Shown in pieces: positions 1 to 9,000 of a stretch of 64,000 nt of DNA. The position numbers and the translations under genes are program-made. The DNA is taken from NCBI RefSeq assembly GCF_007830335.1, contig NZ_VLKU01000002.1, positions 372,001 to 436,000 of the forward strand. The letters are read 5' to 3'. The notes below the pieces were generated by a model. The model was not told where the DNA came from and searched no databases. It was given only the letters and a program-made list of their open reading frames with translations. Positions within the stretch are counted from its first letter, which is position 1; each line of letters begins with the position of its first letter. The stretch comes from Paracoccus sulfuroxidans (lineage in GTDB: Bacteria > Pseudomonadota > Alphaproteobacteria > Rhodobacterales > Rhodobacteraceae).

Positions 1-96
1 CGAGATGATCTGTGAATCCTCTGATCGAAGCATTTTTAATAACATCAGAGTTGCAACATAGGATTCGATACCACTCAGGGTTTATCGAGGCTTTGG

Positions 97-1254
97 ATGC
101 AATATACGATCCTGACGGCGACCTTCAGCACCAAGGTCTATACGAACCCTTCTGCGACAGGTTCGAACCAGTGGCGTCCATTCCTGAACCAATCGAACAT
201 CAGCTTCCAGAACGCGCAAATGGGCACCGTCATGATCGAGGATGACGACGCCACTTTCGGCAGCCTCACGCCCAGCTTCTACGATGACCCCGGCCTTGCG
301 ACGGGACAGTCTCTGGTCAATGCCGCGACCTTCGGCACGAATGGCACAGTGGTCCCTGCGGGGACGCGGATGTCCTATTTTCAGGCCACCATTCTCGAAG
401 ATCCCAACGGCAACCGGTTCCATGTCTTCTTTCCGACGATCCAGGATCTGTCGAAGGACCCCTATCCGATTGAGGTTGGTGACCGGCACACCGTCATGAT
501 CATCGCGCAACCGACCGTGGATGGCACTGGAAATACCGTCTGGCCTGAGTTTCGCACCGATGTTCTTTATCGCGCGCGCGGCACGCATGGGGTCAGCATC
601 AACAACACCTCGACACGTTATGATCTGTCGATGCAAGCCCCCGACTGCTTTGCCGAGGGTACGCTGATCGAGACGGCCTCCGGTCCGCGTGCGATTGAGG
701 GGCTGGCGGTCGGAGATCTGGTCCTCACGCGCGATCACGGTCCGCAACCGATCCGCTGGATCGGCGGTGCGCGCCTGTCGCAGGCCCGGCTTCAACTGAT
801 GCCGAAGATGCAGCCGATCCGCATCCGAAAGGACGCGCTTGGTCGCTGCATGCCGCAACAGGATCTGCTGGTCTCGCCGCAGCATCGCGTGCTGATCCGT
901 TCGGTGATCGCGCGTCGGATGTTCGGGGCAGAGGAAGTGCTGGTCGCCGCGAAGCACCTGACCGGGGTGCCCGGGATCGAGACGGTATGCCCAGCCGAAG
1001 GCGTGAGCTATTTCCACATCCTTCTGGACCGGCATGAGTTGATCCGGGCCAATGGCTCCTGGTCAGAGACGCTGTTTCTGGGCCCGCAGGTCATGGGCGG
1101 CGCCAACGCGTCCGCCCTGCAAGAGGTCGCAGCCCTGTTCCCTGAACTTGCAACCAGCGCCGAAGCTGCAGGTGCACGCCCCTTCATCGCAGGCCGTGAA
1201 GGCCGCAAGCTGGCCGAGCGCCATCTAAAAAACGGCAAGGCGCTGGTCTGCTAA
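97..1254 (+). CDS. Hint (hedgehog/intein) domain protein
   Basis: A 385-residue protein with a C-terminal Hint module of the Hint_2 type common in Rhodobacteraceae. The module begins at Cys184 in the motif CFAEGTLIET, followed by AIEGLAVGDLVLTRD and later by SPQHRVLIRS, which carries the conserved His. This matches the layout of self-processing Hint domains, where the first Cys starts an N-S acyl shift. The N-terminal 183 residues look beta-rich and acidic; I recognise no family in them and see no signal peptide. The ATG at 97 has TCGAGG just upstream. The gene stands alone and converges on the nucleotidase gene. Autoprocessing or export is inferred from the family; the substrate is unknown. 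Confidence 0.8.
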   Translation: MQYTILTATFSTKVYTNPSATGSNQWRPFLNQSNISFQNAQMGTVMIEDDDATFGSLTPSFYDDPGLATGQSLVNAATFGTNGTVVPAGTRMSYFQATILEDPNGNRFHVFFPTIQDLSKDPYPIEVGDRHTVMIIAQPTVDGTGNTVWPEFRTDVLYRARGTHGVSINNTSTRYDLSMQAPDCFAEGTLIETASGPRAIEGLAVGDLVLTRDHGPQPIRWIGGARLSQARLQLMPKMQPIRIRKDALGRCMPQQDLLVSPQHRVLIRSVIARRMFGAEEVLVAAKHLTGVPGIETVCPAEGVSYFHILLDRHELIRANGSWSETLFLGPQVMGGANASALQEVAALFPELATSAEAAGARPFIAGREGRKLAERHLKNGKALVC

Positions 1255-1263
1255 AATGAAAAA

Positions 1264-1284
1264 AGGCCGGGCATAGCCCGGCCT
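1264..1284 (-). terminator. Intrinsic terminator of the 5'-nucleotidase gene
   Basis: A perfect 9-bp stem (AGGCCGGGC / GCCCGGCCT) with an ATA loop lies 3 nt beyond the minus-strand stop codon. On the minus strand it is followed by a run of T. The stem is also just after the Hint gene stop, so it may serve both converging genes. Confidence 0.85.
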
Positions 1285-1287
1285 CAA

Positions 1288-2889
1288 TTACTTCACCGTG
1301 ATACGGCCATCCAGCTTGGGCGCAAAATCCGGCCCCTGCTTGGCCAGATATTCGGCCAGCACATCCGCAAGATCCGGCCCGAAGTCATAGGCGTCGGTGC
1401 CGTTCGTCTCGAAGACGGTGTAACCATCCCCACCCAGACGCATGTAGTTGTTCGAGACGACGCCATAGACCTTCGACAGATCGATGGGTTGCCAATTCCC
1501 ACCTTCGCGCACCTGCACCTCGCTGATGCGGCTGCCAGCAGGCGCGGCGGGATCGACGGTGTATTTCAGCCCCGAGACCTGCGCGAAACGTCCCGCGCCT
1601 TCCTCATATTGGCTGGCGCCGTTCTCCAGCGCCGCCACGACATCCGCACCTTTCAGCTGGAAGGTCGACAGGGTGTTCTGGAAGGGCAGAACCGTCATCA
1701 CCTCACCCATCGTCACCTCACCGGCGTCGATCGAGGCCCGCAGCCCGCCCCCGTTCTCGATGGCAATGGTGACGCCCTGATCCTTGACCCGATCCAGCAT
1801 GGCATCGGTCACGACGACGCCCATCTCGCATTCGCGGGCGCGGCATTCGGTGCGGTCTCCGCTGATCGGGGCCTTGATCTCTGCTACCTTGCGCTGCTTC
1901 AGCTCTTCGATGGGCGCGCCCATCTCCTTGACCCGAGCGGCCAGCTTTTCATCCGGCACGACCGAGGAATCCAGCAAGATCGGCTGGCCTTCCGCCTTGA
2001 TCAGCTTGCCCTTGTCATCCCAGGTCAGCGTGAGATGGCCCAGATACTTGCCATAGGAATAGGCCGTGGCCACAGGCACCTCGACACCATCCGAGGCCGC
2101 AACCATCGTCGGATAGGGCCCTTCGGCCCCCTCCATATCGCCCAGAAGCGTATGGCTGTGCCCGCCAATGATCGCGTCGATCCCGGCGACTTCGGCTGCG
2201 AATTCCTGATCGCGCTTATAGCCGGTGTGGGTCAGCGCGATGATCTTGTCGACACCGGCATCGGACAACTCCTGAACCTGGGCTTTCAGGCTGTCCATAT
2301 CGTCCATGAAGATGACCTTGTCGCCCGGAGACGCGGTCTCCGGCGTGTCCATCGCCAGCGCCGAAACGATGCCGACCTTCTGGTCGCCCACGTCCAGGGT
2401 CAGCGATTTGCCGACCTTGTCCTTCAGCGGCTCGGACTGCGACAGGTCGAGGTTGCCCGAGATGACCGGGAAGTTCACCCCATTTGCCAGAACCGCCAAC
2501 CCCTCGGGGCCGTCGTCGAACTCATGATTGCCGACCGCCATAGCATCGAAGCCGATGGCATTCATGAACTCGACCGTGTCCTTGCCCTTGTAGGTCGTAT
2601 AGAACAGGCTACCCTGATACTGATCGCCCGCATCCAGCACGATCACATTCTGGCCATCGGCTTTCAGCTGGTCACGCAGTTCACGGATCTTGGTCGCAAG
2701 ACGTGCGACGCCGCCAAAGCATTCGTTCTTGGCCTCAGCCTCGGCATCACATGTGCTGTCCGACTTGTTGATTGGCTCCACTCGACTGTGAAAGTCATTG
2801 ATGTGAAGGACATGCAGCGTGTAATCGGCCTGCGCCGCACCTGCAGAAATCGCGACACAAGCGGATGAAATCAGCAACCAACGTTTCAT
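1288..2889 (-). CDS. Periplasmic bifunctional metallophosphatase/5'-nucleotidase (UshA-like)
   Basis: An exported hydrolase that would remove phosphate from nucleotides or related phosphoesters in the periplasm. The signal peptide is MKRWLLISSACVAISAGAAQA. The N-terminal metallophosphatase domain shows the metal-binding motifs HINDFHSRVEP, DAGDQYQGS, GNHEFDDG, LTHTGYKRD and GGHSHTLL. The C-terminal 5'-nucleotidase substrate domain contains NGGGLRASIDAG and ends near residue 533, a usual length for the family. I chose the ATG at 2889 because GGGGCAGA precedes it. An in-frame ATG four codons upstream (2901) would only put extra polar residues before the signal. Single-gene unit with its own terminator. 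Substrate specificity cannot be read from sequence. Confidence 0.92.
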   Translation of the reverse strand: MKRWLLISSACVAISAGAAQADYTLHVLHINDFHSRVEPINKSDSTCDAEAEAKNECFGGVARLATKIRELRDQLKADGQNVIVLDAGDQYQGSLFYTTYKGKDTVEFMNAIGFDAMAVGNHEFDDGPEGLAVLANGVNFPVISGNLDLSQSEPLKDKVGKSLTLDVGDQKVGIVSALAMDTPETASPGDKVIFMDDMDSLKAQVQELSDAGVDKIIALTHTGYKRDQEFAAEVAGIDAIIGGHSHTLLGDMEGAEGPYPTMVAASDGVEVPVATAYSYGKYLGHLTLTWDDKGKLIKAEGQPILLDSSVVPDEKLAARVKEMGAPIEELKQRKVAEIKAPISGDRTECRARECEMGVVVTDAMLDRVKDQGVTIAIENGGGLRASIDAGEVTMGEVMTVLPFQNTLSTFQLKGADVVAALENGASQYEEGAGRFAQVSGLKYTVDPAAPAGSRISEVQVREGGNWQPIDLSKVYGVVSNNYMRLGGDGYTVFETNGTDAYDFGPDLADVLAEYLAKQGPDFAPKLDGRITVK

Positions 2890-3018
2890 TCTCTGCCCCA
2901 TTCAAGAATGTTATCCGGACGGGGCAAAGCTTGGGCGAAGCGTCTGGCGAGGTCAATCGCAGTTCGCCCGAATGAAAGCCGCTTGACCGGAACCCCGACG
3001 CATCGCAAAGAACCGTTC

Positions 3019-3351
3019 ATGCTGGTTTACAAAATCTTCCGCACCCCCGAGATGGAGGCCTTCATGAAAGTGGGCCGGACCGCTGGTGCGCCCGTGGATC
3101 TGGCGGATGGCTATGTCCATCTGTCCACCTCGAAGCAGGTCGCTGAAACGCTGTCGCGCCATTTCGTGGGTGAGCCGGGCCTCTGGCTGCTGGCGCTTGA
3201 AACCGACACGCTATCGGACCTGAAGTGGGAGCCATCGCGCGGCGGAGACCTTTTCCCGCATCTCTACCGGGAGCTGATGGCCGCCGATGTCCTCTGGTCG
3301 CGGGAGATCCCGCTTGGCCCACAGGGACACGAGATCGGAGAGTTGGAATGA
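3019..3351 (+). CDS. DUF952 family protein
   Basis: A 110-residue cytoplasmic protein of the DUF952 family, whose biochemical role is not established. The family pattern is clear: an initial VYKI segment, then [20 protein letters not shown], then [19 protein letters not shown]. An open frame extends upstream to 2908, but homologues begin at the ATG at 3019 ([10 protein letters not shown]), so I use that start. Its TGA overlaps the ATG of pyrD (ATGA), so the two are almost certainly co-translated. A DUF952-pyrD pairing recurs in related bacteria; a role in pyrimidine synthesis is only an inference from context. Confidence 0.88.
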   Translation: MLVYKIFRTPEMEAFMKVGRTAGAPVDLADGYVHLSTSKQVAETLSRHFVGEPGLWLLALETDTLSDLKWEPSRGGDLFPHLYRELMAADVLWSREIPLGPQGHEIGELE

Positions 3352-4406
3352 CCCTGATCGAACGTCTGGGCGTCGCGGCGCTCCATCGCTTCTCGCCGGA
3401 AAAGGCGCATGATCTGTCACTTCTGGCGCTGAAAAGCGGTGTCGTTCCTCTGGCGGGCGCGCCAGTAACCTCGAAGCGGCTGCAAACCACTCTGGCCGGT
3501 CTTGCCCTGCCGAACCCGGTGGGTCTTGCGGCGGGCTACGACAAGAACGCCAAGGCGCTGCCTGCCCTGATGCGCGCAGGCTTCGGCTTTGTCGAGGTCG
3601 GCGCGGCCACTCCGCGCCCTCAGCCCGGAAACCCCAAGCCGCGACTGTTTCGCTTGTCCGAGGACCGCGCGATCATCAATCGCTTCGGCTTCAACAACGA
3701 AGGTGCCGAGGCAATTGCCGCGCGCATGGCGCTGCGTCCCAAGGGCATTCCGGTCGGCCTGAACATTGGGGCCAACAAGGACAGCAGTGATCGCAGCGCC
3801 GATTTCGCGAAGGTTGTCGCCGTTGCGGGCACCGTTTCGGACTTCCTGACCGTGAACGTATCCTCGCCCAACACCGAAAAGCTGCGGGATCTGCAGGGCG
3901 CGGATGCGCTGGCAGCTCTGCTGGACGGCGTTCTGCGGGCGCGCGACGCCCTGCCCAACCGCCCGCCCGTCTTTATCAAGATCGCGCCTGACCTTGATGA
4001 GCAGGGGTTGGCGGATCTTGCCGCAGTGGTCTCAGCCGCTGGCATCGACGGGGTCATCGCGACCAACACGACCTTGTCGCGCGACGGCCTTGCCTCACCC
4101 CATGCAGGCGAAGCAGGCGGACTTTCAGGCGCACCGCTGTTTGAACGCTCGACCCGGATGCTGGCCCGCCTTTACGCGCTGACAAATGGAACGATTCCCC
4201 TGATCGGAGTCGGTGGCATCAGTTCACCCGAACAGGCTTGGCAGAAACTCCGCGCCGGAGCCTCGGCCGTCCAGATCTATTCGGCGCTGATCTATCAGGG
4301 ATTTTCGCTGGCGGGCCAGATCGCGGACTTTATCGACCACAGGCTTGAAGCCGAAAGCCTGACCCTGACCGAACTGACCGGCAGCGGAGTGCAAGACTGG
4401 CTTTAA
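3348..4406 (+). CDS. pyrD: Dihydroorotate dehydrogenase (quinone), class 2
   Basis: Oxidises dihydroorotate to orotate in pyrimidine synthesis, passing electrons through FMN to quinone at the inner membrane. The 352-residue length and the N-terminal amphipathic extension ([17 protein letters not shown]) mark the membrane-associated class 2 type. Family motifs include [23 protein letters not shown] and [14 protein letters not shown], where the catalytic base is Ser as expected for class 2. FMN phosphate contacts lie in [13 protein letters not shown]. The start at 3348 overlaps the DUF952 stop; longer in-frame readings begin inside that gene and are artefacts. No oddities seen. Confidence 0.96.
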   Translation: MTLIERLGVAALHRFSPEKAHDLSLLALKSGVVPLAGAPVTSKRLQTTLAGLALPNPVGLAAGYDKNAKALPALMRAGFGFVEVGAATPRPQPGNPKPRLFRLSEDRAIINRFGFNNEGAEAIAARMALRPKGIPVGLNIGANKDSSDRSADFAKVVAVAGTVSDFLTVNVSSPNTEKLRDLQGADALAALLDGVLRARDALPNRPPVFIKIAPDLDEQGLADLAAVVSAAGIDGVIATNTTLSRDGLASPHAGEAGGLSGAPLFERSTRMLARLYALTNGTIPLIGVGGISSPEQAWQKLRAGASAVQIYSALIYQGFSLAGQIADFIDHRLEAESLTLTELTGSGVQDWL

Positions 4407-4418
4407 GGGCAGCGGAGG

Positions 4419-5258
4419 TCAGAACAGGCCCTCATGCCCCAAAAGCTGGTTCATCGTGTTCGACGGCTCGGCGCAACCGGCATCGCCGATGATCCGCGCA
4501 GGCACGCCCGCAACCGTCTTGCAGGGCGGAACGTCGCTCAGCACGACAGATCCGGCCGCGATCCGCGAATTGTTCCCGACCCGGATATTGCCCAGAACCT
4601 TGGCCCCGGCTCCGATCAACACACCCGAGCCGATTTTGGGGTGGCGGTCGCCATCTTCTTTCCCGGTCCCGCCCAGGGTCACCGAATGCAGCATTGAAAC
4701 GTCATCGCCCACCACCGCGGTCTCACCGATCACGATGGAATGCGCGTGGTCGATCATGATCCCGTTTCCGATGCGGGCGCCCGGATGGATGTCGACGCCA
4801 AAAACCTCCGAGCAGCGCATCTGCACGAAATAGGCCATGTCGAACCGGCCGGTTTTCCACAGCCAATGCCCGATGCGATAGGCCTGAAGCGCCTGAAATC
4901 CCTTGAAGAACAGGATAGGCTGCATCAGCCGATGGGTCGCCGGATCGCGTTCATAGACGGCCATCAGATCGGCCCGCGCCGCCACCGAAAGGTCCGGAGC
5001 CCGCGCGAAGGCATCGTCGGCGATTTCCCGCAGGATCTGCTCGCTCATTTCGCGCGACGCCAGCTTCAGCGAAAAGCGATAGGCCAGCGCCGCTTCCAGA
5101 GTCGCGTGGTGCAGCAGCCCCGCGTGGATCAGCGCGCCCAGCAATGGCTCGTTCCGGACGGCGACCCGCGCCTCACGCTGAATGCGGCTCCAGATGGATT
5201 CGCGCGGCGCAGGCAGGTCGTCTCCGCGTGCCTCGACCATGTCATCGTTCAACTTCAT
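4419..5258 (-). CDS. cysE: Serine O-acetyltransferase
   Basis: Transfers acetyl from acetyl-CoA to L-serine to give O-acetylserine, the carbon skeleton for cysteine. The protein has 279 residues: an N-terminal helical SATase domain (IQREARVAVRNEPLLGALIH), then a left-handed beta-helix of hexapeptide repeats. Catalytic and substrate elements are visible in GVDIHPGARIGNGIMIDHAH, VIGETAVVGDD and LHSVTLGGTGK, with the closing GVPARIIG. It starts at ATG 5258 after GGGGATC. A single gene on the minus strand, with a large dyad 10-58 nt upstream of the start codon that probably bears on its control. Confidence 0.95.
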   Translation of the reverse strand: MKLNDDMVEARGDDLPAPRESIWSRIQREARVAVRNEPLLGALIHAGLLHHATLEAALAYRFSLKLASREMSEQILREIADDAFARAPDLSVAARADLMAVYERDPATHRLMQPILFFKGFQALQAYRIGHWLWKTGRFDMAYFVQMRCSEVFGVDIHPGARIGNGIMIDHAHSIVIGETAVVGDDVSMLHSVTLGGTGKEDGDRHPKIGSGVLIGAGAKVLGNIRVGNNSRIAAGSVVLSDVPPCKTVAGVPARIIGDAGCAEPSNTMNQLLGHEGLF

Positions 5259-5267
5259 GATGATCCC

Positions 5268-5316
5268 CGCGCGTCAGGTTGCTCCTGCTCTTATGTAGGA
5301 GAAACCTGACAGCGCG
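5268..5316 (-). promoter_or_regulatory. Long imperfect dyad in the cysE leader
   Basis: Two arms pair over about 18 bp: CGCGC, GTCAGGTT and CTCCT on one side against AGGAG, AACCTGAC and GCGCG on the other, with small bulges and a 10-nt AT-rich loop (GCTCTTATGT on the plus strand). On the minus strand the loop contains ACATAAGAGC, which could include a -10 element. It may be an operator dyad over the promoter or a leader RNA hairpin. No T-run follows. Confidence 0.5.
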
Positions 5317-5327
5317 AAAAGGGCCAC

Positions 5328-6041
5328 TCACACCGGAATGCGCAGTTCCAACCAATGGGCGACCAGCCTGATCTTCCCACCCGTGAAGTTGCCGCCCACG
5401 GCGGAAATCAGGATCGGCTCCGGTTCCCAATAGGTCATCGGCTGCGACAGGATCCCGCGTGACCATGTATCCTTCGGCTTTCCCAGCCCCTGCCCGAAGC
5501 GGTTCAATGCGCCTGCCGTGCCTGCGGACCAGCTTGTCAGCCCGCCCGTGATCGGCTCAAGGACGCGCGCAGTCACGCCGATCACCATGGCCCCCGTCGG
5601 CAGCACCATCGTCGATGCCACGGAACTGCCCGAGGCCAGCGTCAGATCCTCGGACGCCTGCATCGCAACAAGGCCCGAGCCATGCGCGCCCATGTTCAGC
5701 GCGCCAGGAACCCAGCTGCGCCCGTCATGGATCGCCGTTACGCCCTGATCGGCGATGACGGCGCGACGTCCATAGGAAGGCGCGACGAAGATCCACCCTC
5801 CATTCGCGCCAATGGCGATCTGACCATCGCGGCCCTCCCAAGCGTTGACGGCTCCGACGGGCACGGCCCAGCAATGCCCGTCAATCACCACCGACGGCGG
5901 GATCGTCCGGCGCGTGCTTTGCAACACAAGATCAAGCTGGCCATCCACGCGCAGCAGCGCATCGTTGACCGTCACATGCTTTTGCGCCTGCGCTGGCATC
6001 AGCAAAGGCAGGTCGCAGTTGGCAGTTGCGTTCTCAGACAT
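5328..6041 (-). CDS. DUF2793 protein, distal gene of the GTA cluster
   Basis: A 237-residue protein of the DUF2793 family, often found directly after the tail gene g15 in Rhodobacterales GTA clusters and in some phages. The N-terminal family pattern is LPLLMPAQAQKHVTVNDALLR, followed by RDGQIAIGANGGWIFVAPSYGRRAVI. The C-terminal part looks beta-rich and may form a fibre or decoration domain. The start at 6041 follows a strong AGGAGG and lies 8 nt inside the end of g15, so translation is coupled; the upstream extension in frame to 6131 is unsupported. A role as a particle surface or receptor-binding component is inferred from position only. Confidence 0.82.
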   Translation of the reverse strand: MSENATANCDLPLLMPAQAQKHVTVNDALLRVDGQLDLVLQSTRRTIPPSVVIDGHCWAVPVGAVNAWEGRDGQIAIGANGGWIFVAPSYGRRAVIADQGVTAIHDGRSWVPGALNMGAHGSGLVAMQASEDLTLASGSSVASTMVLPTGAMVIGVTARVLEPITGGLTSWSAGTAGALNRFGQGLGKPKDTWSRGILSQPMTYWEPEPILISAVGGNFTGGKIRLVAHWLELRIPV

Positions 6042-9000
6042 GAATGGTCCTCCTGACAGATGGCCCCGCCCCGTAGACATCGGACAGTTGGGCAACTTCG
6101 ATTGCAAAATCTCCACCGGTAACGGCGGCATTCCAGACCGAGACCGGCACGGTCCAGTTGGGCGAGTTGACGACGGCTTGATGCAGGATCGCGCCCGCGC
6201 GGGTCAGCCGAACGCTATAGCGCTCCTGCGCCTCGCCCAGCGGCACGTCCGGACCCTCCCAACCGTCCCCCTGAATGCGGGTACGCCGCACCCACGAGAC
6301 ATCGCGCTCGACGACCTCAAGATGGCAGGGCGACAGCGGACGCAGCCCTGCGCCTCTGAACGCGGCAGCGATATGGCGATAGCTCGGGTCATCTGGCCCG
6401 CGCGTGCCTGGCCCGATCCGCCAATGCCGCAACTGCCCCCGGGCCGAGGGCGGCAGATCCATCTGAACTGCCGCCCGGTCCACCAGAACAACCACGCTGC
6501 CCGCAGGCCACACCTGCGGCATCAGCGCGTCGGTTCCCGCCTGCCCCCGCAAACGGACCGAGATGTCCCAGACCCCCGGTGCGACCAAAGATGCCTGCTG
6601 GAACTGAAAAAGCTCCCACCCTTCGGCCGATCCGTCGCCAATGGCCATCAGATTGGCACCGGCCAGCAGGGCAGCCGCATTCGCCGCCCGAAGCTGACCG
6701 CCCTTCATCCGGACACGCAGCGCCGGTCCCCGATCCCAGCAACCCGCCCTTGCAGCGCCCAAAGGCGTCTCGGTCCGCCCCATGACAGAGGGCACTGGCA
6801 CGATGCGATTGCGCTCATACCCGCCCTCTGCCTCGGTCGAGACCCAGACCGCAGCCGAGCCCGGCCAGGGAGTCGCCGAGACCGCCAGATGCGGTGCATG
6901 CGGAACCTCGTCGCCTCGCAACAGCGGCAGGTCCAGAAAGACCGACCACAGTGGCACGGGCGGCGAAAACGGTCGCAGCAGCACCTGTTCATCCAAGGCC
7001 TTCGCAGGCAGATAGACGCCGGGCTCGACCCGCACGGCATCGACCTGCATCGCACCCGAATGCTCGACCCGGTCGATCCGCCAGCGTTTCGCGGCCCCCT
7101 GCCCGTCCTGCAACCGAACGACATCGCCCGGACCAAGATCGCTCAGCGACGGCGGCAGGACGAAACGCGCTGTATCGCGTGCGACAATCGCCTCGGCCAA
7201 CCAGCGCTCGGCCATCGACTGCCCTTCGGCGCGGGTCAGGGCCAGCGGCATCTCGGTGTCTGCGACCGCCAGAAACTCGGTCCCCGGCAGCATGCTCTCG
7301 GCGGTCCGCGTGGCATAGTCGCCACCCGTTTCGACATGGCTCAAACGCACGCGCCCCGTCAGTTCCGCATCCGCCGCCCGCGCGAGTTCAACGCCATCAA
7401 GATCATCCGTCGCCACCAGATCCTCGGTGGTGATCTCGGCCTTGACCCTGGCGTCCCGCATGACGAAACGCAGCGTCCCGTCCCGCTCGACGGCATCGAA
7501 ACCGTAAGCCAGCATCAAAGGCTGCAAGGCCGCCCGCCCGGTCTCGTGCCCGTTCAGGGCAAAGCCGCGCACCAGCCCGGTCAGATCCTCGACGTCGAAC
7601 GCGCGAACACCTGCAATCCTGCAGACCTCGGCCACAAGATCGGCCAGCGGCACCGCTCCGGCGCGGCCATTCAGCCAGTGCCCGCGCGCCCATGCCGGGC
7701 CGTCGGACCACAGATCCGTCCGCGCCGGAAAGATCGGGAATGGCCGCGCATCCCAGCACCAGACATGCGCCCTGCTCATGTCGATCATCCGTCCGGCCCC
7801 CATGCGCCCGAAGGCAGCACGTGCCGGGTTGTTCGCAGCCTCAGTCCAGAACTCGGTCATCGCCCGCACATAGGCGGCCTGAATAACATCATCGCGGCGC
7901 CCGTCCGAGTAATAGGGCAGCACCGATTCCGAACTCATCGCATCCAGAAACTTGTTGGGCTGGTTGGTCGCGCGGTCCAGCGCTGCGCAGCCCATTTCCG
8001 TGAACCACACCGGCTTGGACGCAGGCTGCCATCCGGTCGGACTGGCCTGCCTGACACCGTCGATCCGGTTGTGATGCGGGTTCATCCACCAGTTGCGAAT
8101 GTCCTTGTAGCGCCAGACCCAGGGCTCATCATATGCGCCATCGGTGATCTCGGTCCGCACCTGATCGTCGCGATCACGGTCGCTGGCGTAGTACCAGTCA
8201 TACCCCTCGCCTCCGGCGACATTGGCCTGCAGATAGGCCGGGTTTTCGATCTGGCCCCAAGCCGCGTCCAGATGATCCTCGCCATCGCGCCAATCGGACA
8301 GCGGCATGTAATTGTCGATGCCGATGAAATCGATGTTGTCGTCGGCCCAAAGCGGGTCGAGATGGAAATACAGATCTCCGTTCCCCGGGTGATACCCGAA
8401 ATACTCCGACCAGTCCGACGCGTAGCCGATCTTGACGCCCTCGCCCAGAATGGCCCGCACATCTGCGGCCAATCTGCGCAGCTGCTCGACCGCCGGGAAG
8501 CGGTGTTGCGGGCCACGGATCTGCGTCAGCCCCACCATCTCTGATCCGATGAGGAAGGCGTCAATCCCGCCCGCCGCCTTGCACAGATGCGCATAGTGCA
8601 GGATGAAACGGCGATAGGACCACTCTTGCGGCCCTGCATAAGTAATCGTCTCGCCCGAATGCGTGAAGTCCGACGCCTCGGCCGTACCGAAGAACCTTGC
8701 AACCTCCTGAACTGCCGCCTCAGACCCGGCCGAACTGCCCGTCCGGCCCGCAGCAATCGCCGTGGTGATCCGTCCACGCCAGGGCATGACCGGTTGATGC
8801 GGCGCATCGCTCCAGGGATCGGGACGGCCGTTCGCGGCAAGCTGCTCCATCAGGATGAAGGGATAGAACACCGCCTTCTGCCCGCGCGCCGAGATCGCCC
8901 GCAGCGCCTCGATCACCGAGGCATCGGCGGGCGTTCCGCCATAGATCGGGCGGTCGTTCACCCGCGCGACCTCATCGGCATCCTCGCGCCCGATCCCGCC

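Noticed and set aside
5845-8544. Long plus-strand open frame (899 codons) across the GTA tail gene
   Set aside because: It is antisense to g15, which has clear homology. GC-rich codon bias opens long shadow frames. The translation is low-complexity Arg/Pro/His without domains.
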